A stretch of DNA of 64,000 nucleotides from Nitrosarchaeum sp. (GCA_021414365.1 JAIOOR010000008.1:1-64000); one strand, 5' to 3'. Positions 1 to 8,437 are shown, numbered from the stretch's first letter. Translations and numbers: made by a program. The notes: generated by a model not told the origin, from the letters alone.

Positions 1-2304
1 GGATCGGATATCGCACCTGAGAGAGTTGTTTACTCGTTTACAAAATTCTCACCAATCACTAATGAAGAGATCCAATTTCTATTACCAAACTCCCCATTTG
101 GTGAAGAACCAAAATTCTATCTAGAATCGCTTCCCAGCAAAGACAATCAATGGTATTATCAATTAATGAGCAAATACATCAATGCAGGAAATATTCCAGA
201 ACCATTTGATGTAACTGTGGATGTTTTAGTAGGTGATGGAACAAAACTTCAAAGCTTGGAATACAAAAAATGTCAGGTGCTAGAATACAAGACATATCTT
301 GAAGATTCATTATTTCTCAGAAAGTTTACAAACAAGTTTGAAAAAGAATTCAGAGACAGAACAATTTTCCAGTGTGTTGGGTATGCTTTTGATGCAACAT
401 TACAAAAACCACTAGAAAAATCACTTGACACTTTTAACTTTGTACCATCAGAGCAAACCAGAATAACACAAATGGTTGCAACATTTTCTGGCGGTGATTT
501 GGAAAAACCAATTGAGGTCAATACAATAGGCAAGTTCACACCAAAAATTGAGCAGAGACACCAGACTCAGGCACAACTAGTCAAGTTTAGCGTGACAATA
601 ATACCTAATGTCGAATCTGGGGCAAGTCCTACTACCTTTGGACCTCCTGATTATTGCGAACCAGGACAAAATCCCCCTGGATGCAAGCCTTGTCCACCAA
701 ACAATCCACATTGTAGTGAATCTGGAGGTGGCGGTGGAGGATCAGGTGGATGTGAAGAGCCAGACTGTACAACTGAACCACCAATTGAACCAGAAGAGCC
801 AGGAATACCGACTTCATCATATACAGTTCTAGATACGATGCCACATCTTTCCATAACACAAAAAAATGATTACATAAAATCCACAGAGTTTACTCTGATG
901 TCTCTTCCAAGTAAGGACAAGTTACCATACTATGATATTGTAAGTAAATACATCAATCCAGGAAAAAAGCCGGAGCTATTTGATGTCACACTGGATTATC
1001 TTAGTGGTGATGGCACAATAATACAATCCTGGAAATATAGTTCTTGTGAGATTACGGACTTTAAGATAAAACGTAATGATGTCCTAACTACTTTTTCATT
1101 AAGCAACATAACAGGTGCAGCAGATATTGTCGAAACATCTACTTTGTCCTGTAGTGGATTCTCAGTTGACTTTGATCAGAAAAACAGCAATTCAGAATAT
1201 ACCACAATACCAACACCATACGATAGAGCAATGATTAATCTAGCACACTGGTATGGAGGAGAATTACAAATCCAAAGATCTTCTGCATTATTGCAAGAAT
1301 TTAACACGTTAGGTGATTCAAACATCTCTGTTGGTGGGTTACCAAACATACATCACAAAGATGTATATCAGTTTGTCAGCAGATATGTCAATCCCGGAAA
1401 GGCTCCAGAACCTGTCAATATGAGATTTGATACTGTTACTGGGGATGGCACAATTCTGTTTTCTACTATTTATGACAAATGTACTATCAAAGATGCCTCA
1501 ACACATCTTAGTGACAATATGGCATTAATTCGATATACCTCAAGTCTGAAATCAGAAATACACGGTAACTCTTTGATTGACTGTATAGGAACCAGCTTTA
1601 AGGTTTCACCTCAAAATGATCCTAAATTCGATCATAGTGGAAATTTGAGAAAAGTCTCCCCAATTATTCAAACATCGATTGGAGTTCCTGCAGAAGATGT
1701 ATCGTGCAACGATGGATTTACCCTTATGATTCGTCCGCCAAATAATATTCCAGTCTGTGTGAAAAATGATGATACCTCACAGTTTGAAGGGCGAGGATGG
1801 AAAATTCCATCACAGACAGAAAATAAAAACATTGTAGATATACTAAGACCTATTTTGCCGTCAGAGTCTGAAAGAGCATTATCATTTACAGTAAGTTTTG
1901 AGGGAACGGATATTTCACCATCGCAAACAGTTGAAACATTTTCGAAATTTGTCCCAATCGCTGATGAAAATTCCAGAATACAGACACCTTCTAATCCACT
2001 AGATTCTTCAGAAAAGACATTCTACTTGGAATCACTTCCAAGCAAAGAAAAGAATTGGTTTTATGAATTAGCTAGTCGTTATGTTAATGCTGGAACAAAA
2101 CCAGAAAACTTCAATGTTACAGTACAGGTAAGAGATGGACAAGGTGATGTGCTGCAAACCTGGGATTATAAAGAATGTGAAATTACAGAATTTACAACCT
2201 ACTATGATGATAATTTACTAAGATACAAATTTCATGGAAAATGGCAATCAGAGATTAAAGACAAGTCCATTTTTAGATGCGCTGGCTTGTCAATTAATTC
2301 TTAA
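1..2304 (+). CDS. Large repeat-built exported protein, 5' end outside window
   Basis: The frame is open from base 1, so the first ATG at 166 is internal and the N-terminus is missing; 767 residues are visible. At least four diverged copies of one module can be read, beginning near bases 112, 889, 1351 and 2019. Each carries a [S/R]-[K/R]-Y-[I/V]-N-x-G signature, a GDGT-like turn and two cysteines about 45 residues apart (for example YKKCQ then IFQCVG). Modules are followed by a strand such as SFEGTDISPS ending in a KF.P motif. A linker at about 640-830 is rich in Cys, Pro and Gly. The paired cysteines suggest disulfide-bonded beta domains outside the cell, perhaps in surface adhesion. I do not recognise a named family. 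Confidence 0.75.
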   Translation, partial: GSDIAPERVVYSFTKFSPITNEEIQFLLPNSPFGEEPKFYLESLPSKDNQWYYQLMSKYINAGNIPEPFDVTVDVLVGDGTKLQSLEYKKCQVLEYKTYLEDSLFLRKFTNKFEKEFRDRTIFQCVGYAFDATLQKPLEKSLDTFNFVPSEQTRITQMVATFSGGDLEKPIEVNTIGKFTPKIEQRHQTQAQLVKFSVTIIPNVESGASPTTFGPPDYCEPGQNPPGCKPCPPNNPHCSESGGGGGGSGGCEEPDCTTEPPIEPEEPGIPTSSYTVLDTMPHLSITQKNDYIKSTEFTLMSLPSKDKLPYYDIVSKYINPGKKPELFDVTLDYLSGDGTIIQSWKYSSCEITDFKIKRNDVLTTFSLSNITGAADIVETSTLSCSGFSVDFDQKNSNSEYTTIPTPYDRAMINLAHWYGGELQIQRSSALLQEFNTLGDSNISVGGLPNIHHKDVYQFVSRYVNPGKAPEPVNMRFDTVTGDGTILFSTIYDKCTIKDASTHLSDNMALIRYTSSLKSEIHGNSLIDCIGTSFKVSPQNDPKFDHSGNLRKVSPIIQTSIGVPAEDVSCNDGFTLMIRPPNNIPVCVKNDDTSQFEGRGWKIPSQTENKNIVDILRPILPSESERALSFTVSFEGTDISPSQTVETFSKFVPIADENSRIQTPSNPLDSSEKTFYLESLPSKEKNWFYELASRYVNAGTKPENFNVTVQVRDGQGDVLQTWDYKECEITEFTTYYDDNLLRYKFHGKWQSEIKDKSIFRCAGLSINS

Positions 2305-2311
2305 ACTATAG

Positions 2312-2707
2312 TTAGTTGATGTATTTTTTGTTTTGAAAGTAATACAATGTTCCTCTAGCTTGACCTGGCATACTAAGCCCAAAGTTTCCAAGTACATTTT
2401 TGACATCTTCTGAATTCATCATCCAATATCCTTCTCTAGTCAAATCATCAACTACTTTGAGAAATTCATCAAATCCGCCTAACTTACGGCTAACTATAGC
2501 AAGAGCATCTGACTTATAGTAGATTAGTTCTTTGTTGTGTCTGATTTTTTCAATGTCTTTGTATTCTGCTTTTATCCCTCTACCCTGTTCTTTACCAATG
2601 CTTACTGCCTCTTTTTGAACATCTTGTACAGTTTCTTTTACATCATCAATTTTTTCTTCAATGGATTCATGTATGTCATCTATTTTTTCTTTGATAGATT
2701 TTCCCAA
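2312..2707 (-). CDS. Hypothetical protein with N-terminal amphipathic coiled coil
   Basis: 131 residues. The first 45 or so are a charged heptad-like helix with repeated KEKIDD, EEKIDD and DDVKETV segments. A compact C-terminal part follows, containing GGFDEFLKVVDDLTREGYW and a short GNFGLSMPGQARG turn. There is no signal peptide or membrane segment, so it is probably cytosolic. It lies tail to tail with the repeat protein, 7 bases away. No function is recognised. The long uninterrupted frame and ordinary composition support a real gene. Confidence 0.6.
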   Translation of the reverse strand: MGKSIKEKIDDIHESIEEKIDDVKETVQDVQKEAVSIGKEQGRGIKAEYKDIEKIRHNKELIYYKSDALAIVSRKLGGFDEFLKVVDDLTREGYWMMNSEDVKNVLGNFGLSMPGQARGTLYYFQNKKYIN

Positions 2708-2817
2708 TACTATACAATCCAGAGATAAGATATATAATTTTCACAAAGTTATCTCTGAATTAGCAAGGCAAATTCAATATAATTTAGAAGAATAATAATG
2801 AAAATAGCACTCAACTT

Positions 2818-2827
2818 TTTATATTTA
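2818..2827 (+). promoter_or_regulatory. TATA box for the Met-rich protein gene
   Basis: TTTATATTTA is centred about 25 bases before the ATG at 2847. That is the archaeal TATA-to-start distance, so the transcript would begin at or next to the start codon (leaderless). Confidence 0.5.
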
Positions 2828-2846
2828 GGATACATGTTACAATCAA

Positions 2847-3266
2847 ATGGTTAACCAGTATGTTTGGATTGGAATTGTTGTAGGTATATTCTTTGTAGGA
2901 ATTGGGATTGGTTATTCCATACAATCTAACACGTCGACTGTACCAATGATGATGACACCTCAACAAATGCAACAAATGATGAACAATCCACAGATGATGA
3001 ATCAATGGCAACAAACCATGATGAATAATCCTCAAATCATGAATCAATGGATGAATAACCCTCAACATGTAGAACATATGACAGAAATGATGAATCAAAA
3101 TCATGATTTTATGCAACAAATGATGTCGCAGATGATCAATGATCCTAACATAAGATTACAAATGTTAGGTCACATGACTGAAAATCCAGAAATGATGCAG
3201 CAACTTAGAGGGATGATGGCTGGCAATATGACTGGAATGATGGATGACATGATGAATCAACCCTAA
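2847..3266 (+). CDS. Membrane-anchored methionine-rich protein
   Basis: 139 residues: one N-terminal membrane segment (about residues 5-24) followed by a tail dominated by Met, Gln and Asn. The tail repeats NNPQMMNQW-type units and ends in MMAGNMTGMMDDMMNQP. MxxM and MM pairs of this kind bind Cu(I) or Ag(I) in periplasmic copper proteins, so a copper-buffering role outside the membrane is plausible in a copper-rich ammonia oxidiser. The NP-x-MM spacing also resembles STI1-type repeats, so a protein-interaction role is an alternative. The start is supported by the TATA box 25 bases upstream. Function is inferred from composition only. Confidence 0.65.
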   Translation: MVNQYVWIGIVVGIFFVGIGIGYSIQSNTSTVPMMMTPQQMQQMMNNPQMMNQWQQTMMNNPQIMNQWMNNPQHVEHMTEMMNQNHDFMQQMMSQMINDPNIRLQMLGHMTENPEMMQQLRGMMAGNMTGMMDDMMNQP

Positions 3267-3301
3267 ATTCTAATACAATATTTCAGTCAATAAATGCAAA
3301 A

Positions 3302-4207
3302 TCAAACAGGATTAATCAAAGACTCTTTTCTATTCATCAGATATATCCCAAATATCATAATGCCAGCAGCGACAATTTGAAACCAGCTGATTTGTTCTTG
3401 CAAAAAGACAGATGCAGCAACCAAACCAAAAACAGACGACATGGAAAATATCAAAACAGTTCTTACTGTGTTTATTCTCTTTAGACTCTGCAAGAAAAAG
3501 TAAAGCGAAGCTGCAAATCCCACCATTCCAAGAACAAGAATTGGAGGAATCTCTGATGGTTCAATGAATAATGGTACACCAAACCCAAATACTGCAATAA
3601 CAAACATGATTGATCCACCTATTACACATTTGATTTGAGCAATTTTTGCAACGTTGATTTTTTGCGCCAGTATTCTGCTCAAGTTGTTATCTATTCCCCA
3701 GAATAGCATCGATAAAATCAACAACATATCCTGATAGTGAAGCTGCTGTAATGTAAAATCTGAAAAATTCAGATCAGTTGTAACAATTATCATTCCTGCC
3801 AAAATAAGAGCAGTTGCTACATATCCTATCTTTCCAAGTCTTTCTTTGAAAAATATCATTGCAAGCAAAACTGAAAAAAACACTTCACCGTTTGCAATTA
3901 GTGCGGCATCAGAAGCTGATGCATGTGTCAATCCAACAAAAAATAGACTAGGTGCAATTACAGCACCACATATCGATATTGCAAGTATCAAAAGATAATT
4001 TTTCTTTGTATTTTGAAATGACTGTTTTTGTGCAAGAGGTGTCAGTGTTGCAGCTGCAATCAAGTAAATTAATGATGAAAGCAATAATGGATTCACAGTG
4101 GATACCAGCGGTTTTGCCAATACAGAGACAGAACCAAACATTACTGCAGCCAATATTGCAAACAGGTAACCGAGACGTTGGCTGCCATATTTTTGGGTCA
4201 AATCCAT
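3302..4207 (-). CDS. EamA-family (drug/metabolite) transporter
   Basis: 301 residues with ten predicted hydrophobic helices in two halves, the usual DMT/EamA arrangement. The N-terminal half begins YLFAILAAVMFGSVSVLAKP. The second half carries the family-typical W-G-I-D-N-N-L-S segment near residue 170 and ends with EQISWFQIVAAGIMIFGIYL, the characteristic final helix. These proteins export small metabolites or amino acids; the substrate cannot be told here. The gene stands alone, convergent with the Met-rich protein gene and divergent from a small exported protein gene. Confidence 0.85.
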   Translation of the reverse strand: MDLTQKYGSQRLGYLFAILAAVMFGSVSVLAKPLVSTVNPLLLSSLIYLIAAATLTPLAQKQSFQNTKKNYLLILAISICGAVIAPSLFFVGLTHASASDAALIANGEVFFSVLLAMIFFKERLGKIGYVATALILAGMIIVTTDLNFSDFTLQQLHYQDMLLILSMLFWGIDNNLSRILAQKINVAKIAQIKCVIGGSIMFVIAVFGFGVPLFIEPSEIPPILVLGMVGFAASLYFFLQSLKRINTVRTVLIFSMSSVFGLVAASVFLQEQISWFQIVAAGIMIFGIYLMNRKESLINPV

Positions 4208-4259
4208 GCCTTTTGGAATTATGATTTGTTTATTTTAAGTCGTGGTTTGAAGTTAATTA

Positions 4260-4272
4260 TCGTATCATACGA
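4260..4272. promoter_or_regulatory. Perfect inverted repeat, possible operator
   Basis: TCGTAT-C-ATACGA, 6-bp arms around one base, lies in the 193-bp divergent gap upstream of the EamA transporter. Its size fits a dimeric winged-helix regulator site. No regulator gene is adjacent. Confidence 0.25.
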
Positions 4273-4400
4273 ATCAAAGATAGTGATTTGATCAACCTAC
4301 AAATGATCAGTACATTCCGTTTCTATAATGTTCCAAAAAGGAATCATAGTTTTCAATAAAGGACCATTTTACTTTAGTAATATCAAGACTAGATAATCAT

Positions 4401-4589
4401 ATGAAGACACATCTAATATTCACAATAATGCTAGTCATGTCCATATTTGTGATTACAGATGCAAATGCAGTAGATGATTCCCAAATACCACCAAAAGATC
4501 AACCAAACTTTGACCCAAAAATTTCAAGTGAAATAATTGATGGCAAGACAGTAGAAATTGTAGAATTTAATTGCAAGCTAGCAAAATAA
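4401..4589 (+). CDS. Small exported protein
   Basis: 62 residues. A clear signal peptide (MKTHLIFTIMLVMSIFVITDANA, about residues 1-23) with a likely cut after ANA leaves a mature peptide of about 39 residues containing one Cys near the C-terminus (EFNCKLAK). No homologous family is recognised. The signal peptide is the main support; the gene is short. Confidence 0.5.
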   Translation: MKTHLIFTIMLVMSIFVITDANAVDDSQIPPKDQPNFDPKISSEIIDGKTVEIVEFNCKLAK

Positions 4590-4638
4590 TGTTTTCTATA
4601 TTCAATTGCAGAAGAGTAAAAACAATTCTATTCAACAG

Positions 4639-5121
4639 TTATGGTAATACTACTAGTTGTCCTACCATACTTGGTAAATCATATGTACAGTAATAGGTAA
4701 ATGTCCCTACAGTGTCAGCTGTGAAACTAAATGTAGTGCTTTCTCCGCCAGCTAGATCATAGTTCATTTTGTATGGAGATTCCAGTGTGAAAGTATGTCT
4801 GTCCTCTGGTTCCTCTGCTGGGTTGATAAAGTGAATTGTTATTTCGTCTCCTTTATGGACTACAATTTCTGTTAGCGAGAATACTGCTACTGGCACACCA
4901 AGTTTTTCCTCATCGGCGTTTAATTCCTGCGTAAAAATGTAAAACTCATTTTTGTTAATGCCTGGTGCCCCAACCTGCAAGTTTTCATATTGTTCATGAC
5001 CTATCACCGCATCTACTTTGTCATTTAGGCTAACAAGCATCACTAATGCAGCAGATGACATTATAATTGCCACTGCAATTCCTACAATCAATCCAGCTGT
5101 TATCACATTGTTTGATGCCAT
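4639..5121 (-). CDS. Membrane-anchored cupredoxin with incomplete type 1 ligand set
   Basis: 160 residues: an N-terminal anchor (about 8-31), a spacer, then a cupredoxin beta-sandwich with VHKGDEITIHFIN, a candidate copper ligand His109 (DRHTF), and the C-terminal loop FTYYCTYDLPSMVGQL containing Cys145 and Met152. A normal type 1 loop has C-x(4)-H-x(4)-M or a near variant; here no His follows Cys145, and Asp148 stands where nitrosocyanin-like loops have His. It could carry an unusual copper site or act as a structural or chaperone protein. The fold assignment is firm; electron transfer is an inference. Confidence 0.8.
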   Translation of the reverse strand: MASNNVITAGLIVGIAVAIIMSSAALVMLVSLNDKVDAVIGHEQYENLQVGAPGINKNEFYIFTQELNADEEKLGVPVAVFSLTEIVVHKGDEITIHFINPAEEPEDRHTFTLESPYKMNYDLAGGESTTFSFTADTVGTFTYYCTYDLPSMVGQLVVLP

Positions 5122-5281
5122 TATACTCTCACCATGTTGTTATCTATCATTGCATTAAAAGAAATATGTTGATTTTTAATCTTGATTTGAATTATTGTTC
5201 CTAAAAGTACAAAATCTTTTTTGTAGGAATGTAAAATCAATATCAATTAAGACCAATAGATAGTGTCATAAAGTTTGAAAT

Positions 5282-5359
5282 CTATTCATCATCTGATATT
5301 AGCCATGACAGTCCTCTTATTTCTTCCCAGACAGGTTTTGGCTCATTGTTTTCTAACAT
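5282..5359 (-). CDS. Possible 25-residue mini-protein
   Basis: A short frame encodes NEPKPVWEEIRGLSWLISDD with a Met-Leu-Glu-Asn start and a final Glu, an acidic, Trp-containing peptide. It sits alone in an otherwise gene-free stretch. Only the amino acid composition argues for coding; it may be chance. Confidence 0.2.
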   Translation of the reverse strand: MLENNEPKPVWEEIRGLSWLISDDE

Positions 5360-5437
5360 ATCATAGTATAACAAAAATTAGTTTAAAAGATCCATGAATC
5401 ATTTGTTCAGATCAATGATCCATATAATCAGATTAAT

Positions 5438-5520
5438 GAAAAAAGGCTTGGGTCAAGCTACCCAAGCCCTGGACGATGGTTAACTCAGCAGGCGAATGAC
5501 TTCCATTAGCATGTGAAACC
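5438..5520 (-). ncRNA. Candidate structured small RNA ending in an intrinsic-terminator hairpin
   Basis: On the minus strand a perfect 9-bp stem, GGCTTGGGT / ACCCAAGCC (5468-5460 with 5453-5445, loop AGCTTG), is followed directly by six T (5444-5439). Upstream, GGTT (from 5520) can pair with AACC, enclosing an AATG/CATT hairpin. A TTTTAA element at 5549-5544 lies about 26 bases before the G run at 5520, the archaeal promoter spacing. No coding frame fits. The expected transcript is about 83 nt. It does not look like tRNA, SRP RNA or RNase P RNA. Confidence 0.5.
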
Positions 5521-5543
5521 CAAATTGGTATGGCAAATTTTCC

Positions 5544-5549
5544 TTAAAA
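5544..5549 (-). promoter_or_regulatory. TATA-like element for the minus-strand small RNA
   Basis: TTTTAA on the minus strand is centred about 26 bases before the proposed RNA start at 5520. It is short and weak by itself; its value comes from its position before the structured segment. Confidence 0.3.
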
Positions 5550-5604
5550 GACTCGCGTAGAAATTATCAGTATGATCTAAATACTATTTTGGTAAATTGA
5601 GCAT

Positions 5605-5662
5605 GATTGGAACTCTCACCAAACAACTAACCGTTGTTGGTCTTAAGATCCAATCTCTTTTT
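5605..5662 (+). ncRNA. Candidate plus-strand hairpin RNA with T-tract
   Basis: An outer 7-bp stem GATTGGA / TCCAATC (5605-5611 with 5649-5655) encloses an internal loop of seven to eight bases per side. An inner stem follows, CCAA-A-CAAC / GTTGTTGG (5619-5627 with 5633-5640), with loop TAACC and one bulged A. TCTTTTT comes after the outer stem at 5656-5662. A TAAATACTA element at about 5578-5586 is near the right distance for a promoter. It could be a free small RNA or the terminator of a longer RNA. It ends 4 bases before the stop of the amidohydrolase gene on the other strand. Confidence 0.4.
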
Positions 5663-5665
5663 CAT

Positions 5666-7057
5666 TTAAGAATATGGACGCTCAATTAATTTGCCATGTC
5701 CTAGTTTTCCAACAACTGTAAAATCTTCAGCAACTAGTTGGCCTCGAACAATTGTTTTAACAGGCCAGCCCTTTAGTGACATTCCCTCATATACGATATA
5801 GTCAGAAAATCCGCCAAACAGTTCTGATGATACTTTGTTTTCTTTTTTCAAGTTTATCATGGTAATATCAGCATCTGCATCTTTGGATAATGTGCCTTTT
5901 TTTGGATGCATTCCAAATATTTGAGCCGCATTAGTGCTTGTAAATCGTACAAACTGCTCTAGTGAGATCTTGTTTTTGTTAACCCCCTCACTTAACAAAA
6001 TTGGTATCACCGTACCAATTCCTGGAAATCCTGCAAGTGCCCCCCAAACATCAGTGCCGCCAAGTTTTAGATTTAGCTGATTTGCAACATGGTCTGTTCC
6101 TATGGTATCAATTAGATTGTGCGATAATGCATCCCATACTGCAGCATTATCTTGCGCAGTTCTAATTGGAGGCATTACTTTGGCAAGATATCCTTTCTGA
6201 TTTTCATATGATAGTGTAAGATAGTGAGGACATGTCTCTACAAAAATTTTGGTTCCTAGTTTTCTCTCTTCTGCAATTTGCTGCAATGCTTTTTGAGAAC
6301 CAATATGAACAAAGTAAATTGTACAGTTATAGTCACGTCCAAATTTGCAAACTGTTTTGATTGCCTTTGCTTCAAATTCAGGAGATCTACTTTCAGACCA
6401 CGCAGGAAGACCATCGCGTTTTTTCTCTTTAGCAGTCTTTATTCCGCAAGCACAGGATTCATAGTCTTCTGCGTGAACTAGTACAGGACATCCAAGCGAT
6501 GCCGCATTTTTTACAATCTCTTCTACTAGTTTATCATTTACATCTACTATTTCTTCAGATAATTGCGAAGAATATGGAGACATGTCCATGTATACATGAC
6601 CCACGTCACCGCCAAGATTCATGTAAATTTTAAACGAAGTGATTCCTTTTTCAATGCAGTAAGGCATTTCGCTGATTTGTTTAGGAGTAAAAATAGATGC
6701 ATGAACTGTATAATCGATGTAGTGACTTTTTGACGCAGCGTCTAGTTGATCTGGCAGTGAATTTTTAAATGAATTTTTCAATCGCAGCATTCTCATCATG
6801 GTTGTTATTCCGCCAATAGCTGCTGCATGTGATTCAGTTTTTGCAGCTTTATCAATTGGAGAATAAACTCCATAGTGAACGTGAGTATCTATTGGCCCAG
6901 GTATTGAGATTAAACCATTTCCATTTATTTTGTTATCACATGCAGGAATATCATTTGTAAAACCGACAATTTTTCCCTCATCAATTATGATGTTTTTGTC
7001 AAGCATTCCTTGAGGTAAAATTATGTGCGAATTTGTGATCACGGTGTCATACGTCAT
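5666..7057 (-). CDS. Cyclic amidohydrolase (dihydroorotase/dihydropyrimidinase-like)
   Basis: 463 residues, the usual length for the family. Metal-binding motifs appear in order: DTHVHYG near residue 58, a Lys in TSFKIYMN that would be carbamylated to bridge the two metals, His in LVHAED, His in FVHIGS, and the catalytic Asp in IGTDHV. The C-terminus has the composite-domain ADADITMINL strand. The enzyme should hydrolyse a cyclic amide such as dihydroorotate, hydantoin or allantoin. No pyrimidine gene is adjacent, so the substrate is open. It lies 8.7 kb from any other nucleotide gene in the window, and the downstream gap carries the candidate small RNAs. Confidence 0.85.
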   Translation of the reverse strand: MTYDTVITNSHIILPQGMLDKNIIIDEGKIVGFTNDIPACDNKINGNGLISIPGPIDTHVHYGVYSPIDKAAKTESHAAAIGGITTMMRMLRLKNSFKNSLPDQLDAASKSHYIDYTVHASIFTPKQISEMPYCIEKGITSFKIYMNLGGDVGHVYMDMSPYSSQLSEEIVDVNDKLVEEIVKNAASLGCPVLVHAEDYESCACGIKTAKEKKRDGLPAWSESRSPEFEAKAIKTVCKFGRDYNCTIYFVHIGSQKALQQIAEERKLGTKIFVETCPHYLTLSYENQKGYLAKVMPPIRTAQDNAAVWDALSHNLIDTIGTDHVANQLNLKLGGTDVWGALAGFPGIGTVIPILLSEGVNKNKISLEQFVRFTSTNAAQIFGMHPKKGTLSKDADADITMINLKKENKVSSELFGGFSDYIVYEGMSLKGWPVKTIVRGQLVAEDFTVVGKLGHGKLIERPYS

Positions 7058-7168
7058 CAGAAATTTTTCATGTCTTGCAGTCTATTATGCGTTGAGGATA
7101 TCATGTAAGAAAATCATGCCAGAAAAACTCTCAGTAGACTTATCTAGTTTAAAAATTGTAATTTTTTT

Positions 7169-8437
7169 ATGAAAGTTTTACTTTTGATATGTACAGTTAT
7201 TTTTATTGGAATTATAATTATTCCATATACATTTGCAGAGCAGAACAAGTCACTACCTAAAATTCTTGATGAAAATTATACAGTTGAACAATTTGTAGCA
7301 GAAGGCATTCCAAATAGCCCAACTACCATGACCTTTCTTGGAGATGACATTTTGGTATTGCAAAGATATGACGGAATAGTTAGACTGGTAAGAGATGGGG
7401 TTTTGCAACCAGAGCCGGTATTGGATGTGTCTGTTGCAAAAGATGGAGAGAGAGGAATGCTTGGAATTACATCTGATGGCTCCAAAGTGTATGTATATTT
7501 TACAGCAGCTGACTCTGATGCAGGAAAGGCAATTGAAAATAGAATTTATCGATATGATTGGGATGGTAAAAAATTAGTAAATCCAGAATTGCTCAAGACA
7601 TTACCTAGTGATAATTATTATCATAATGGAGGTGCAATGACTAGCTTTGGCGGGCAGACATATGCAGTGATTGGAGATAATGGAAATTACGGTAGACTAC
7701 AAAATAGAGATGCTGATTGGAAAAATGATACCAGTGTAATTCTCAGAATAGATCCACCAGGAAAACATTATGCAATGGGAATTCGAAATAGTTTTGGATT
7801 AACAGTAGACCCAATAACAGGAAATTTATGGGATACTGAAAATGGAGATGATTCAAATGACGAGATTAATCTGGTGCCAGAAAATTTTAACAGTGGTTGG
7901 ATTGAGATAACAGGAATCACAAAGAATCAAACTCTAATTGACTCATTGCCAAAATATGGAGATTTTGTGTATAGCAATCCAGAATTTGTATGGGAAAAAC
8001 CAGTTTGCACTACTGGAATTGCATTTAGTACATCAGAAAAATTTGCGCAAACAGATAGAGTCTTTGTTGGGGATTGCAATAATGGAAATCTTTATCGTTT
8101 TAATCTAAATGAGCAAAGAACTGGATTTGTTTTTAATTCGCCTGATCTTCAAGACAGTACATTAAACATTGGCGAATCCAATGAGGAAGTTTTGTTTGGA
8201 ACTGGTTTTGGTGCAATTACAGATGTGGAAGAAGGACCAGACGGCTTTTTGTATATTGTGTCACTATCTAATGGAAAAATATACAGAATAATTCCAAAGG
8301 AATTTGCACCTATGTCAGAATCAAAAGGTGATTATGCACCTGGTGGATTTGAGATTATTGTTTATCTAGGAATAATTCTTGTTATCTCTGGAGTGGCAAT
8401 TTACTTTATCAGAAAGAGTCTTCGAACAAGAAAGTAA
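7169..8437 (+). CDS. PQQ-type glucose/sorbosone dehydrogenase-like membrane protein
   Basis: 422 residues. It has an N-terminal signal (about 1-23, ending TFA), a six-bladed beta-propeller with the family motifs YYHNGGAM, YAMGIRNSFGL and VFVGDCNNG, and a C-terminal membrane anchor (about 392-415) followed by RKSLRTRK. The family oxidises sugars or aldoses with a bound quinone or acts as a calcium-stabilised lectin-like propeller. Orientation would place the propeller outside the cell. True PQQ use in Thaumarchaeota is uncertain, so the enzymatic role is inferred from family only. Confidence 0.85.
   Translation: MKVLLLICTVIFIGIIIIPYTFAEQNKSLPKILDENYTVEQFVAEGIPNSPTTMTFLGDDILVLQRYDGIVRLVRDGVLQPEPVLDVSVAKDGERGMLGITSDGSKVYVYFTAADSDAGKAIENRIYRYDWDGKKLVNPELLKTLPSDNYYHNGGAMTSFGGQTYAVIGDNGNYGRLQNRDADWKNDTSVILRIDPPGKHYAMGIRNSFGLTVDPITGNLWDTENGDDSNDEINLVPENFNSGWIEITGITKNQTLIDSLPKYGDFVYSNPEFVWEKPVCTTGIAFSTSEKFAQTDRVFVGDCNNGNLYRFNLNEQRTGFVFNSPDLQDSTLNIGESNEEVLFGTGFGAITDVEEGPDGFLYIVSLSNGKIYRIIPKEFAPMSESKGDYAPGGFEIIVYLGIILVISGVAIYFIRKSLRTRK

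Noticed and set aside
632-859. Minus-strand frames rich in Pro, Gln and Leu opposite the repeat protein
   Set aside because: They mirror the Gly/Pro-rich linker of the real gene and have no independent support.
2811-3119. His/Leu-rich minus-strand frame
   Set aside because: It is the complement of ATG-rich Met codons in the real gene, which read as CAT (His).
2940-3270. Repeated ATGATGA runs resembling C/D-box RNA motifs
   Set aside because: They are Met codons of the Met-rich protein and there is no matching CTGA box arrangement.
5438-5520. Reading of the 5.44-5.52 kb hairpin as a plus-strand RNA
   Set aside because: The T-tract follows the hairpin only on the minus strand, and the TATA-like element is placed for that strand.
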